From Pseudohalocynthiibacter aestuariivivens (GTDB taxonomy: Bacteria > Pseudomonadota > Alphaproteobacteria > Rhodobacterales > Rhodobacteraceae), in the NCBI RefSeq assembly GCF_011040495.1, contig NZ_CP049037.1:2480001-2544000 (forward strand): a stretch of DNA of 64,000 nucleotides, in the 5' to 3' direction. A model generated the notes under the pieces. It searched no databases. It was not told the DNA's origin and worked only from the letters and a program-made list of their open reading frames with translations. Positions 27,224 through 35,570 of this stretch are shown in pieces (position 1 is the first letter of the stretch; every line of letters starts with the position of its first letter). The position numbers and the translations under genes were made by a program.

Positions 27224-28602
27224 AGGTTTTCCGGTGCAGAATGTAACAGGTTTGTCAGGTCGCAAAACGGTACGTCTTGCTCCAGCAGACGGTCTCGCAT
27301 CGCCCAGATCGCATGGCGGCGCGACGAATCGAGTGTGCCCGCCATGCTGTGAAATTTCGCCTCAACTTCGGCATCTTCCATCCATGCCTCTGGTCCGCCA
27401 CGCGCATGCACATCGCCGGATTGGATAACGCGCCCATCCTTGAGCGTGACATCAAGATCAGACCAACGCCCGAGAGGAAAGCGGTCGGAATGGCGTGGGT
27501 CTTCGACCACCGATATACGCGGCATCGTCGCGATCACATCAGGGTCGCTCAACCCCGCACCCGAGATATGTTCGGCCCCGACGTGCCCATGCACCATCAG
27601 CGCGGCCAGATTGAACCGCAGACCATATTGCGCCTGTGACGTGGATCTGGGCACACCGTCGAACAGCCGCGCAGATTCAGCAAAGGTTCGCACGGTGACA
27701 GATTGCATGTTCTCGGCGGTGACGCCCTCGGTCTTGATCAGGTGGTTCAGTGCATCCATGGCGGCATGCGCCCAACGGCAGACCGGATAAGGTTTGATAT
27801 AGTTCAGACCCACCGTCCATGTCTCGCCCAGATCGGCCCAGTGTTGCGCTGCCTCCGGCGCCTCGACGGTAATCGCAGGCGCGCCGGTAAAGCCGCGCTG
27901 CGCCATCAGCGTGGCCGTTGATCCGACCAATGCCCCCATCCCCGATCCATCATGCAACATCGTGGGATTGTCGATTTCGCGCATCATCTGGCTGCGTGGA
28001 CCATGATATTCTGCTATGCCCAGCGCCTGCCGCAATACCTCTGGGCGGTCGCCCGACAGGCGGCACCCCAATGCGGCCACCCCCAACGCATTCCATGCGC
28101 CCGAGGTGTGATAGTCCGAGACGCTTGCATGCAGCGCGATGCCCGCACGCGCAGCCACTTCATAGGACATGGCCAGCGCGGTCAGCGCGTCACGCCCGGT
28201 CAGACCGGGCGCATGTTCGGCAAAGGCCAGCAGCGCGGGAACCACGGCACAACCGATATGCCCCTTGGTCGGGTTGTATCCGTCGTGACCATCCAGATTG
28301 TCGATCTGCGTCGCCAATGCCCAACCCGCGCCGGGAATACTGACCCGTCGTCCGTCGAACAGCATCGTCGCGGCATATTCGCCACGGCTGGCGGAATGGA
28401 AATCGACCGCGAAATCACGGGCGATGCGCCCGGCCTCCAACGGCACAGCGCCTGCCGCGACACCCAGCGTGTCGATCAGCAAAGTCGCGCAATGGTACAG
28501 CGCGTCCTCCGGCACGACTAGGGTAGGTGACAGCACGAAATCCGCGATAGCGGCGAAACGCGCATCATTCGGCGCGGACATAGATTGAGGTCTTTCATTC
28601 AT
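27220..28602 (-). CDS. MmgE/PrpD family protein
   Basis: A 460-residue member of the family that includes 2-methylcitrate dehydratase, cis-aconitate decarboxylase and iminodisuccinate epimerase. Typical regions are LIDTLGVAAGAVPLEAGRIA, IDNLDGHDGYNPTKGHIGCA (the substrate-binding DGHD...KGH), LHASVSDYHTSGAW and KPYPVCRWAHAAMDAL. The ATG at 28602 is preceded by GGAAAGG; an ATG 24 bases upstream lacks one. It is the first gene of the MmgE / 2-hydroxyacid dehydrogenase / aldolase unit and lies 109 bases below metZ. I infer an enzyme acting on a di- or tricarboxylate in a catabolic route. Confidence 0.88.
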   Translation of the reverse strand: MNERPQSMSAPNDARFAAIADFVLSPTLVVPEDALYHCATLLIDTLGVAAGAVPLEAGRIARDFAVDFHSASRGEYAATMLFDGRRVSIPGAGWALATQIDNLDGHDGYNPTKGHIGCAVVPALLAFAEHAPGLTGRDALTALAMSYEVAARAGIALHASVSDYHTSGAWNALGVAALGCRLSGDRPEVLRQALGIAEYHGPRSQMMREIDNPTMLHDGSGMGALVGSTATLMAQRGFTGAPAITVEAPEAAQHWADLGETWTVGLNYIKPYPVCRWAHAAMDALNHLIKTEGVTAENMQSVTVRTFAESARLFDGVPRSTSQAQYGLRFNLAALMVHGHVGAEHISGAGLSDPDVIATMPRISVVEDPRHSDRFPLGRWSDLDVTLKDGRVIQSGDVHARGGPEAWMEDAEVEAKFHSMAGTLDSSRRHAIWAMRDRLLEQDVPFCDLTNLLHSAPENL

Positions 28603-28711
28603 GGCAGGCCTTTCCGGCGGAGGCAAAGCAGCGCCTGCCTCTGACCCTGTGATAGGGTAGCGACCATTGCCTCGTCAAATACGACCTAAGCTGTCGCAGC
28701 CGGAACAGGTG

Positions 28712-29893
28712 TCACACGGCGTCGAGCGCCTGCATCACATCCGCGATCAGATCATCCGCGTCCTCGATCCCCAGTGAAAACCGTACGAGGCCGGGCGAAA
28801 TTCCCAATGCCGCACGCTGTTCTTCGCTCAGTCTTTGATGCGTGGTCGTCGCGGGATGGGTGATGATGGATTTCGCATCACCCAGATTGTTCGAGATCAG
28901 CACGATATTGAGCGCGTTCAGAAACCGGAATGCCCCGGTCTGACCACCTGCGATCTCTAGCGAGACAACTGTACCACCCTTGCCCATCTGTTCGCGTACC
29001 AATGCTGCTTGGGGGTGGGTGGCATGGCCGGGATAGATCACGCGGCTCAGCTTGGCATGTCCTTGCAACGCGTCGGCCATGGCCAGTGCCGATGCCGCCT
29101 GCGCACGCACGCGCAGATCAATCGTCTCCAACCCCTTTAGCATCACCCAGGCGGTGAATGGTGACATCGAACCGCCGGTATGCTTCATGTACGGCTCTAG
29201 CGTCTTGCGAATGAAATCACGAGTGCCGAGAATCACACCGCCCAGCGCGCGACCCTGTCCGTCGATATGCTTGGTCGCGGAATAGATGACGACATCCGCG
29301 CCCTGCTCTATCGCACGAGAAAACACCGGCGTGGCAAAAACATTATCCACCACCACCGTCGCACCGACCGCATGGGCCAACTCGGACACCGTTCGAATGT
29401 CGATGACTTCGAGAGTAGGATTGGCAACAGTTTCAAAAAATACGGCCTTCGTGCCTTCGCGAATTGCGGCGCGCCACTGTTCAGTATCGGTGCCGTCGAC
29501 AAATGTGACCTCGACACCGAACCGCGTCAGAATTTCATCAAGCACATAGAGGCACGACCCAAAGAGCGCCCGCGCCGCAACCACATGATCGCCTGCGCGT
29601 AGCATCGAGATCAGCGCGCCGCTGACTGCGGCCATACCTGATGCAGTGGCAAAGGCATCTTCTGCGCCCTCTAGCGCGGCAATGCGTTTTTCGAACATTG
29701 CCACGGTCGGATTGCCGTAGCGGGCATAGATATACTCATCCGGTCCGGTCTCGATGAACCTCGCCTCGGCCGCCTCTGCGGTGTCATAGACAAACCCCTG
29801 AGTGAGAAAGATCGCTTCGCTCACCTCGCCCCATTGGCTGCGTTGGGTGCCGCCATGCACCAATTTGGTGCGTGTGTTCCATTCTTTTTCCAT
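28712..29893 (-). CDS. metZ: O-succinylhomoserine sulfhydrylase
   Basis: MetZ makes homocysteine directly from O-succinylhomoserine (or O-acetylhomoserine) and sulfide. The 393-residue PLP enzyme starts MEKEWNTRTKLVHGGTQRS and shows the Cys/Met-metabolism family motifs: YARYGNPTVAMFEKRIAALE, the cofactor lysine in YSATKHIDGQGR, and TGAFRFLNALNIVLISNNLG with SIITHPATTTH. The start at 29893 follows GGAGGT. A 16-codon longer frame reaches into the terminator of the leader and is not used. A SAM-II riboswitch and terminator upstream indicate repression by S-adenosylmethionine. The neighbour order does not include metX or metA. Confidence 0.95.
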   Translation of the reverse strand: MEKEWNTRTKLVHGGTQRSQWGEVSEAIFLTQGFVYDTAEAAEARFIETGPDEYIYARYGNPTVAMFEKRIAALEGAEDAFATASGMAAVSGALISMLRAGDHVVAARALFGSCLYVLDEILTRFGVEVTFVDGTDTEQWRAAIREGTKAVFFETVANPTLEVIDIRTVSELAHAVGATVVVDNVFATPVFSRAIEQGADVVIYSATKHIDGQGRALGGVILGTRDFIRKTLEPYMKHTGGSMSPFTAWVMLKGLETIDLRVRAQAASALAMADALQGHAKLSRVIYPGHATHPQAALVREQMGKGGTVVSLEIAGGQTGAFRFLNALNIVLISNNLGDAKSIITHPATTTHQRLSEEQRAALGISPGLVRFSLGIEDADDLIADVMQALDAV

Positions 29894-29918
29894 TTCGACC
29901 TCCGGGACTGTCGTCCAC

Positions 29919-29953
29919 AAAAAAACCCCCGTGCCGGTCAAGCATCAGGGGGT
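29919..29953 (-). terminator. Attenuator terminator in the metZ leader
   Basis: On the minus strand ACCCCC (29953-29948) pairs with GGGGGT (29930-29925) around a 17-base loop, and the descending arm runs into seven T (29925-29919). It lies between the SAM-II element and the metZ ribosome-binding site. GGGG of the upstream GGGGACCCCC (29957-29948) can pair with the same C-run, so the two structures are mutually exclusive. Confidence 0.75.
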
Positions 29954-29959
29954 CCCCGT

Positions 29960-30023
29960 TCCTGACCTTTTAGCAGAATATTTAACGTGGCCCGCAATCC
30001 GGTAACAAATCGCCACGAGGTCA
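29960..30023 (-). ncRNA. SAM-II riboswitch controlling metZ
   Basis: Read on the minus strand, the element has CGTGGCGATTTG (30017-30006), a loop, GCCACGTTAAA (29992-29982) and GCTAAAAGG (29974-29966). These are the conserved blocks of the SAM-II class: P1 is CGTGGC/GCCACG, the A-rich segment after P1 forms the pseudoknot, and the 3' GCUAAAAGG is diagnostic. SAM-II riboswitches are known from alphaproteobacterial methionine genes and bind S-adenosylmethionine. The core is 52 bases and ends 72 bases before the metZ ATG, with an intrinsic terminator in between. Confidence 0.93.
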
Positions 30024-30159
30024 CCTTTAGCGCCCACCTCTCGGTGCGTCAATAAATCTGTGACCAAAGGGCACTGTCACGCAGGTGTAACCACAGCTTC
30101 ATTTACATGTCGCATCATTCCATCACGCCCAGGACAACAGATGTAGTGTGAGAAACGCG

Positions 30160-31107
30160 ATGCCGCTGATTCAGGTAAATGCCACACCGCAGGGCCCCTG
30201 TCTGGGCGGCACATCCCGGCCTCTGGTACCCGTATTGTGCAATGCTTTGCGACAGCCCGGCCCGGTCATGATTATGGTACATGGATTCAAGTTCCAGCCC
30301 GATCATCCCACTTGCTGTCCACACCGGCATATTCTGTCACTTGATCCCCGCGTTCAGTGCCGCAAGGCAATCAGTTGGCCCCGTGCGCTGGGCATCGGGC
30401 AGGGTGCCAAGGATGAAGGACTGGGGATAGCGTTCGGCTGGTCGGCGCGTGGGACAATCTGGCAAGCGTACAGCCAAGCCGCCCTTGCTGGGCGCGCGCT
30501 GGCTGACCTGCTGAAGGCAATTCATCGTATCGACCCGAATCGCCCTGTGCATGTGTTGGCCCATTCACTGGGCGCGCGGGTCGCACTACGGGCACTGGGG
30601 ACACCGGGCCTGCCGCCGACAGCGGTTCAGCGAGTGATTCTGCTGTCAGCGGCCGAATTCAGCATCGAAGCTGACCGTGCGCTGAACAGTGATGCCGGAC
30701 GCAACACCGAATTCATTAGCATCACCAGTCGCGAAAACGATCTGTTCGATTTCTTGCTGGAACGGTTGATCAGAGCACCCCGACAAGGCGACCGCGCGCT
30801 GGGTTTCGGCCTACCGCCGGGGGCAAACACACTGAACCTGCAACTGGATAATCTGCAAACGGGTGTTGCGTTACGCCGGGTGGGGATTCCCATTGGGGCA
30901 GCTCGGGCACGCATCTGTCATTGGTCGACCTATCTCCAACCCGGCGTGTTCGACTTCTACCGCGCCATTCTGCGCGAACCCCATGTGTGGCCGTTGATCC
31001 GGCTAAAGGGCTTGGCGCCTGACGAGGCAGAGCCTCGCTGGGCGCGATTGCGCCGGTGGGAGATGCCGGAAATGCCCTTGCCAATGGGACGAAAAGCATC
31101 ATCCTGA
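30160..31107 (+). CDS. Alpha/beta hydrolase, unknown substrate
   Basis: A 315-residue hydrolase-fold protein. The oxyanion region is MIMVHGFKFQP (about residues 38-48). The nucleophile elbow is the serine in LAHSLGARVALRAL (a G/A-H-S-L-G variant) near residue 140, and a late histidine stands in ARICHWSTYLQPG. It has no signal peptide. The ATG at 30160 follows GAGAAACGCG; an ATG 12 bases upstream has a poorer context. The gene overlaps no neighbour and is 29 bases before the GST gene on the same strand. An esterase- or lipase-like role is plausible but the substrate is unknown. Confidence 0.75.
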   Translation: MPLIQVNATPQGPCLGGTSRPLVPVLCNALRQPGPVMIMVHGFKFQPDHPTCCPHRHILSLDPRVQCRKAISWPRALGIGQGAKDEGLGIAFGWSARGTIWQAYSQAALAGRALADLLKAIHRIDPNRPVHVLAHSLGARVALRALGTPGLPPTAVQRVILLSAAEFSIEADRALNSDAGRNTEFISITSRENDLFDFLLERLIRAPRQGDRALGFGLPPGANTLNLQLDNLQTGVALRRVGIPIGAARARICHWSTYLQPGVFDFYRAILREPHVWPLIRLKGLAPDEAEPRWARLRRWEMPEMPLPMGRKASS

Positions 31108-31136
31108 CGGTTGAAACCGTTCAGGAGTGCGCCCGT

Positions 31137-31841
31137 ATGACCCGTCCGATTGACCTATACTTCTGGCCCACACCAAACGGCTGGAAAATATCCATTGCGT
31201 TGGAAGAGATGGGCCTGCCCTACACCACCCACCTGATAAACATCACAGAAGGTGCGCAGTTCGACCCCGCGTTTCTGGCCATATCACCCAACAACAAGAT
31301 GCCCGCGATCACCGATCCGGATGGCCCGGATGGTGCGCCCATCAGCCTGTTCGAAAGTGGCGCGATCCTGCAATATCTGGCGCGCAAGACTGGCCAGTTC
31401 TGCGGTCAGACCGAAGCAGAGCGGATTGCGGTTGATCAGTGGTTGATGTGGCAGATGGGTGGGTTGGGGCCGATGGCGGGGCAGGCGCATCATTTCCTCA
31501 AATACGCCCCGGCAATGGATCCGCCGCAGGACCTGCCATACGCCAAGGATCGCTACCGCTCAGAAACCGCGCGGCTCTACCGGGTATTGAATACGCAACT
31601 GGGCCAGAACGAATTCGTCGCTGGCGGTTTCTATTCCATCGCGGACATGGCGATCTGGCCTTGGGCATCTCTGTGGGAAGGTCAGCAACAGACCCTAGAG
31701 GATAAGCCACATCTGGCGCGCTGGCTGGACACGGTCGGGGCACGCAGAGGGGTCAAGACCGGTCGCGCCTTGCATGCCGATCTGCGCGGCGACTTGCGTG
31801 ACGACAAGGCCTCACATTCGGTGCTGTTCCGGCGTGACTGA
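31137..31841 (+). CDS. Glutathione S-transferase (Nu-class, YfcG/YghU-like)
   Basis: A 234-residue GST. The N-terminal thioredoxin-like domain has TPNGWKISIALEEMGLPY and LAISPNNKMPAITD, with the glutathione-binding ESGAI, and the C-terminal helical domain has the SIADMAIWPW N-capping box. The TPNG motif in place of an N-terminal catalytic Tyr/Ser/Cys is typical of the Nu-class disulfide-bond oxidoreductases YfcG and YghU. The ATG at 31137 follows CAGGAG. It probably forms an operon with the preceding hydrolase. Confidence 0.88.
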   Translation: MTRPIDLYFWPTPNGWKISIALEEMGLPYTTHLINITEGAQFDPAFLAISPNNKMPAITDPDGPDGAPISLFESGAILQYLARKTGQFCGQTEAERIAVDQWLMWQMGGLGPMAGQAHHFLKYAPAMDPPQDLPYAKDRYRSETARLYRVLNTQLGQNEFVAGGFYSIADMAIWPWASLWEGQQQTLEDKPHLARWLDTVGARRGVKTGRALHADLRGDLRDDKASHSVLFRRD

Positions 31842-31855
31842 TGGCGCAGCCCCGC

Positions 31856-32473
31856 TCAGGCGCGGGGCGCGGTGTCGTCATCCTCATCAAGACCGTGATC
31901 TTTGAAAACCTTCCCTTGGGTGATGAAGAACACGAAAATCGCCGCTGTCAGGCCGAATGTCTTGAAATAGACCCATGTTTCTTCTGACTGAGTGCGCCAG
32001 ATCACCTCATTCAGCACGGCCAGCCCGAGAAAGAAGATCATCAACCGCCGGGTCAGGATCATCCAGCCTTCGTCCGTCAGGGGCATCAGGCCTTCCATCA
32101 ACGATTGCAGGTAGGACTGTCCACGCATCAACCCCAGACCAAGCGTACCGCCGAACAGCAGATAAATGATGGTCGGCTTCATCTTAAAGAATGTTGGGTC
32201 GTTGAACCAAACGCTGAGCCCACCAAAGACCACGATCAGCACTGCCGTCACGATCTGCATCTTCGATATATGGCCGGTTAGCTTCCACAGTAATGCGATG
32301 GACAACAAGAAGACGGGAATGAACCCGGCAGTAACCACGACAAAGCCCGCATATTCGATGCCTCCGATGTCAAAAACGCGGTCCTTGAGCCACAGGTATG
32401 CCAGGAAGAACCCCAGGATCGGGCCGAATTCCAGTGCGGATTTCATTCCGCCATTGATTTCTTTACCTGCCAT
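31856..32473 (-). CDS. yciB: YciB/IspZ family inner-membrane protein
   Basis: A 205-residue inner-membrane protein of the septation protein A (YciB) family, involved in envelope integrity and cell division. It has five to six transmembrane segments. Diagnostic boxes include LEFGPILGFFLAYL, FNDPTFFKMKPTIIYLLFG (the FxxxxFIKxKPT box) and LNEVIWRTQSEETWVYFKTFG. It lies 21 bases below the EamA transporter, which itself lies below ftsY on the same strand; an ftsY-transporter-yciB order is, to my knowledge, common in Rhodobacterales. Confidence 0.93.
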   Translation of the reverse strand: MAGKEINGGMKSALEFGPILGFFLAYLWLKDRVFDIGGIEYAGFVVVTAGFIPVFLLSIALLWKLTGHISKMQIVTAVLIVVFGGLSVWFNDPTFFKMKPTIIYLLFGGTLGLGLMRGQSYLQSLMEGLMPLTDEGWMILTRRLMIFFLGLAVLNEVIWRTQSEETWVYFKTFGLTAAIFVFFITQGKVFKDHGLDEDDDTAPRA

Positions 32474-32494
32474 TTCGCTCTCTTCCTTTGGGGC

Positions 32495-33397
32495 TTACCC
32501 GCCCATTTCAACAATTACCGCGCCAAGCGCAATCAAGGTCATCAACGCAATGCGCCGTGGTCCTACGGTTTCTTTCAGGACCAGCCAGCCAATCAGCGCG
32601 GCAAAGACAGTCGACGTTTCCCGCAACACTGCGGCCTCTCCGACCTTGTCCAACCGTGTCGCCAGCATGATCGACCCGAACGACATGAACGCGACCACAC
32701 CACCGATCACCCCGCGCAACATCAGCGGCCCCGGTGCGGGGGGTGTATCCATCCTGCGCCAGCGTCGATAGGCATATATGGGGATCACCAGCCCGTCGAA
32801 AAAGAAGAACCACGCCAGAAAGGTGAACGGGTTCGCCGTGGCCCGGATACCGTAGGCGTCATAGGTCGTATAGAGCGCGACCAGAAGCCCGGTAAGTACC
32901 GCCAAACCCAGTGCCACATGCAAAGTGTCGCGCGCGGCCACCAGAAAGATTAGGTTATAGACCGCCAGACCGAATATTCCCGCCAGCAGGACGGCGACAC
33001 CCATCCATTGCACCGCCGTGAACACCTCGCCGAAAATCAGATAAGCCCCGATAACGGCAAAGAGCGGCCCGGTCCCGCGCACCACAGGATAGACGACCGT
33101 ATAGGCACCCTTGGTATAGGCCTGTGCCTGAAGGATTTTGTAAACCGTGTGGATCGCCCACGCGACGGCAAAAATCCCCCACATATGCGGTTCGGGAAAG
33201 GGAACGACAAAAAATGCAAACGGCGCTGCCATAACCGCATAAGAGATGTCGACAGCACCCCGCGTCAGCCACGGATCGTGCCGTCCTTTTTGCAACGCGC
33301 CAAAAATCGCGTGAAGTAACGCCGCCAAGAGCGCCAGATAAAGCGCAAGCTGATGCCCGGCCTCCGTGCCCTCCAGCGATATCAGCCATTCACTCAT
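32495..33397 (-). CDS. EamA/DMT family transporter
   Basis: A 300-residue inner-membrane protein with about ten hydrophobic helices in two EamA repeats. The repeats end at FTAVQWMGVAVLLAGIFGLAVY and VLRETSTVFAALIGWLVLKE with RRIALMTLIALGAVIVEM, as in drug/metabolite transporters. The substrate cannot be predicted. The start ATG at 33397 is used because the frame upstream (to 33421) lacks the hydrophobic N-terminus. It is co-directional with ftsY and yciB. Confidence 0.88.
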   Translation of the reverse strand: MSEWLISLEGTEAGHQLALYLALLAALLHAIFGALQKGRHDPWLTRGAVDISYAVMAAPFAFFVVPFPEPHMWGIFAVAWAIHTVYKILQAQAYTKGAYTVVYPVVRGTGPLFAVIGAYLIFGEVFTAVQWMGVAVLLAGIFGLAVYNLIFLVAARDTLHVALGLAVLTGLLVALYTTYDAYGIRATANPFTFLAWFFFFDGLVIPIYAYRRWRRMDTPPAPGPLMLRGVIGGVVAFMSFGSIMLATRLDKVGEAAVLRETSTVFAALIGWLVLKETVGPRRIALMTLIALGAVIVEMGG

Positions 33398-33486
33398 TTG
33401 CTGACCCTCGCCGGGAACCACGGACCGACCGTGCGCGTTGTTTTTTGAATGGCGGTGTTGGCACGGTCGTTGAACAGGGGCCTGAA

Positions 33487-33975
33487 TTGAATTCGATCAT
33501 TGATGAATTATCCGGCGGTTTTGCAGCAGTCACACCACTGATTGCAGCGACGCGACTGATCGCGGCTGTTTTCCTAGGCGGGATGATTGGGATAGAGCGC
33601 GAGCATCGTGGCAAGCCCGCCGGTTTGCGCACGCATATGTTGATCTCGATGGCTGCGTGCCTGTTCATCATCGTTAGCCAGCAATTGGCCAGCATGCCGT
33701 TTGGGGCGAGCGACGCCCTTCGGGTCGATCCGCTGCGTCTGATCGAGGCGGTAACGGCTGGGGTCGCTTTCCTCGCTGCGGGGATCATCTTTACCTCAGG
33801 CAACAAGGTCCGCAACACCACTACGGGTGCGTCGATGTGGTTGGCCGGGGGGATCGGTCTGGCCTGTGGATCAGGGCAGATGCCTCTGGCGGCCATGGCG
33901 ACGGGGATCGTGCTGGTCGTACTTATGGTTTTACGGCAGGCAGAGCGTTGGATGGGCACACATGATGACAACTGA
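33487..33975 (+). CDS. MgtC/SapB family membrane protein
   Basis: A small MgtC-like inner-membrane protein with four to five helices. The family box is RLIAAVFLGGMIGIEREHRGKPAGLRTHMLISM, with TAGVAFLAAGIIF and TTGASMWLAGGIGLACGSG after it. MgtC proteins are linked to survival in low magnesium and to F-ATPase modulation. There is no ATG near the N-terminus. I choose the TTG at 33487 because CAGGGGC lies 6 bases upstream, giving 162 residues; a TTG at 33445 would give 176. Its stop is directly adjacent to the convergent ftsY stop. Confidence 0.82.
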   Translation: MNSIIDELSGGFAAVTPLIAATRLIAAVFLGGMIGIEREHRGKPAGLRTHMLISMAACLFIIVSQQLASMPFGASDALRVDPLRLIEAVTAGVAFLAAGIIFTSGNKVRNTTTGASMWLAGGIGLACGSGQMPLAAMATGIVLVVLMVLRQAERWMGTHDDN

Positions 33976-35466
33976 TTACCGTTCTATCCCGGTTAACGCA
34001 GCAGCGAAATCCTCGGGATCGAATGGCGCCAGATCATCAATCTGCTCGCCCACGCCGATGGCATGGATTGGCAGGCCAAACTTGTCTGCCAACGCGACCA
34101 GAACGCCGCCCTTGGCGGTCCCGTCCAGCTTGGTCATCACCAGACCGGATACATCGGCCAGCTTTTGAAACGTGGCCACCTGACTTAGCGCGTTCTGACC
34201 CGTCGTGGCATCCAGCACCAAAAGCGTGTTGTGCGGTGCACTCGGATCTTTCTTGCGAATGACACGCACGATTTTGGACAGTTCTTCCATCAGATCGGCG
34301 CGGTTCTGCAATCGCCCGGCGGTGTCAATCATCAGCAAATCGGCTCCATCAGCCTGCGCCTGTCCCATCGCATCGAACGCCAGACTGGCGGGGTCGGACC
34401 CTTCGGGCGCGGTTAGAACGGGCACACCTGCGCGATCCCCCCAAACCTGCAACTGTTCGACCGCAGCGGCGCGGAACGTATCGCCTGCGGCGATCACCAC
34501 TTTCTTGCCCGCCGCGCGGAACTGGCTGGCCAGCTTGCCGATTGTCGTTGTCTTGCCCGACCCGTTAACACCAACCACCAGCACGACCTGCGGCGTTTTT
34601 GAATACAACGGCAAGGGGCGCGCGACCGGCTCCATGATGCGCGCAATTTCCTGCGCCAGCAATTCCTTGATCTCTTGTGTGGACAGCCGTTTGCCCATGC
34701 GTCCTTCGGCAAGGTTCGCGGTGACGCGCAGGGCGGTATCCACACCCATGTCCGCGGTGATGAGCAGCTCTTCGAGCTGTTCCAGCATGTCGTCGTCCAG
34801 CGCGCGCCGCGTGACCCCCTTGCCATCACCGCGCCCTAGCAGACGCCCAAGCAGGCCGGTTTTGGTCGGTGCCTCTGCCTTGGGCAGGGTGTCGAGCGGG
34901 ATTTCCACTGGTGTGGGCGCTGGCGCTGGGTCACCAGACGGAACGGGCGCCTCAGTCGGGGTAGCGGGCGGAACCTCTTGCGGTGGTTCAGGTACCTCGA
35001 CCGGTGGTGCAGGCGCTGGTCGCGGACCGGGGGGCGTGGTCGGCTTTGGCACCGGGATGGTGTCCGGTTTCGGGTCAGGCACCCTTACGGGTTCGGGGGC
35101 GGGGACTGTCGCTGGTTTCGGCGTGGGAACAGTGTCAGGTTTTGGCTCTGGCACGGTGGCAGGCTCGGGGACAGGAACAGTGTCCGGTTCCGGGGTGGGT
35201 TGCTCCTCCGGTTCCGGTTTCGCAGTATCATCTGCTGGCACTTCGGTCGCTGCCCCAGAGGCGATCAGGTGATCGACCGCTTGCTGTGCTTCACTTGCTG
35301 TGACGCCCTCCAGCGTTGTTGCGAGGGCTTCGGCTTTGGGATCGATTTCAGCCGGCGCGTCGGATGCGTCCTGCGTGCCGCCATCCTCGATGATGGCATC
35401 CAGCCCGTCCTCGATCTTGGACGACGATTTAAACAGCCGATCTTTGAGTTTCTTGAAAAACGCCAT
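33976..35466 (-). CDS. ftsY: FtsY, signal recognition particle receptor
   Basis: FtsY is the GTPase that docks the SRP-ribosome complex at the inner membrane. The 496-residue protein has a basic amphipathic N-terminus (MAFFKKLKDRLFKSSSK), an acidic A domain, and the N and G domains. The G domain shows GVNGSGKTTTIGKLA, DTFRAAAVEQL, MIDTAGRLQNR and MTKLDGTAKGG. The A domain is expanded by eight tandem proline octads at residues 92-155. The start ATG is well supported by the conserved N-terminus. Confidence 0.97.
   Translation of the reverse strand: MAFFKKLKDRLFKSSSKIEDGLDAIIEDGGTQDASDAPAEIDPKAEALATTLEGVTASEAQQAVDHLIASGAATEVPADDTAKPEPEEQPTPEPDTVPVPEPATVPEPKPDTVPTPKPATVPAPEPVRVPDPKPDTIPVPKPTTPPGPRPAPAPPVEVPEPPQEVPPATPTEAPVPSGDPAPAPTPVEIPLDTLPKAEAPTKTGLLGRLLGRGDGKGVTRRALDDDMLEQLEELLITADMGVDTALRVTANLAEGRMGKRLSTQEIKELLAQEIARIMEPVARPLPLYSKTPQVVLVVGVNGSGKTTTIGKLASQFRAAGKKVVIAAGDTFRAAAVEQLQVWGDRAGVPVLTAPEGSDPASLAFDAMGQAQADGADLLMIDTAGRLQNRADLMEELSKIVRVIRKKDPSAPHNTLLVLDATTGQNALSQVATFQKLADVSGLVMTKLDGTAKGGVLVALADKFGLPIHAIGVGEQIDDLAPFDPEDFAAALTGIER
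35002..35193 (-). repeat. Eight tandem octapeptide repeats in the FtsY A domain
   Basis: FtsY residues 92-155 are eight consecutive octads of the form P-[E/K/R]-P-x-[T/R/A]-[V/I/P]-P-x, for example PEPDTVPV, PEPATVPE, PKPDTVPT and PKPATVPA. The period is 24 bases and the copies differ by base changes, so they are diverged tandem duplications. The segment would form an extended proline-rich linker between the membrane-targeting N-terminus and the GTPase. Confidence 0.9.
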
Positions 35467-35570
35467 GCCGCGTCCTCGTGATTGGGTCCTTTATGACCTA
35501 AGCGGACGTGCAGGGATTGAAAAGGGGTAGGTGTCTTGGTTCTGTCCGAACGGCACAGCAGCAGAGCTGT

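Noticed and set aside
34205..35272. Gly/Ser/Val-rich 355-residue frame on the plus strand
   Set aside because: It is the antisense shadow of ftsY; its repeats mirror the proline octads and it has no ribosome site or family.
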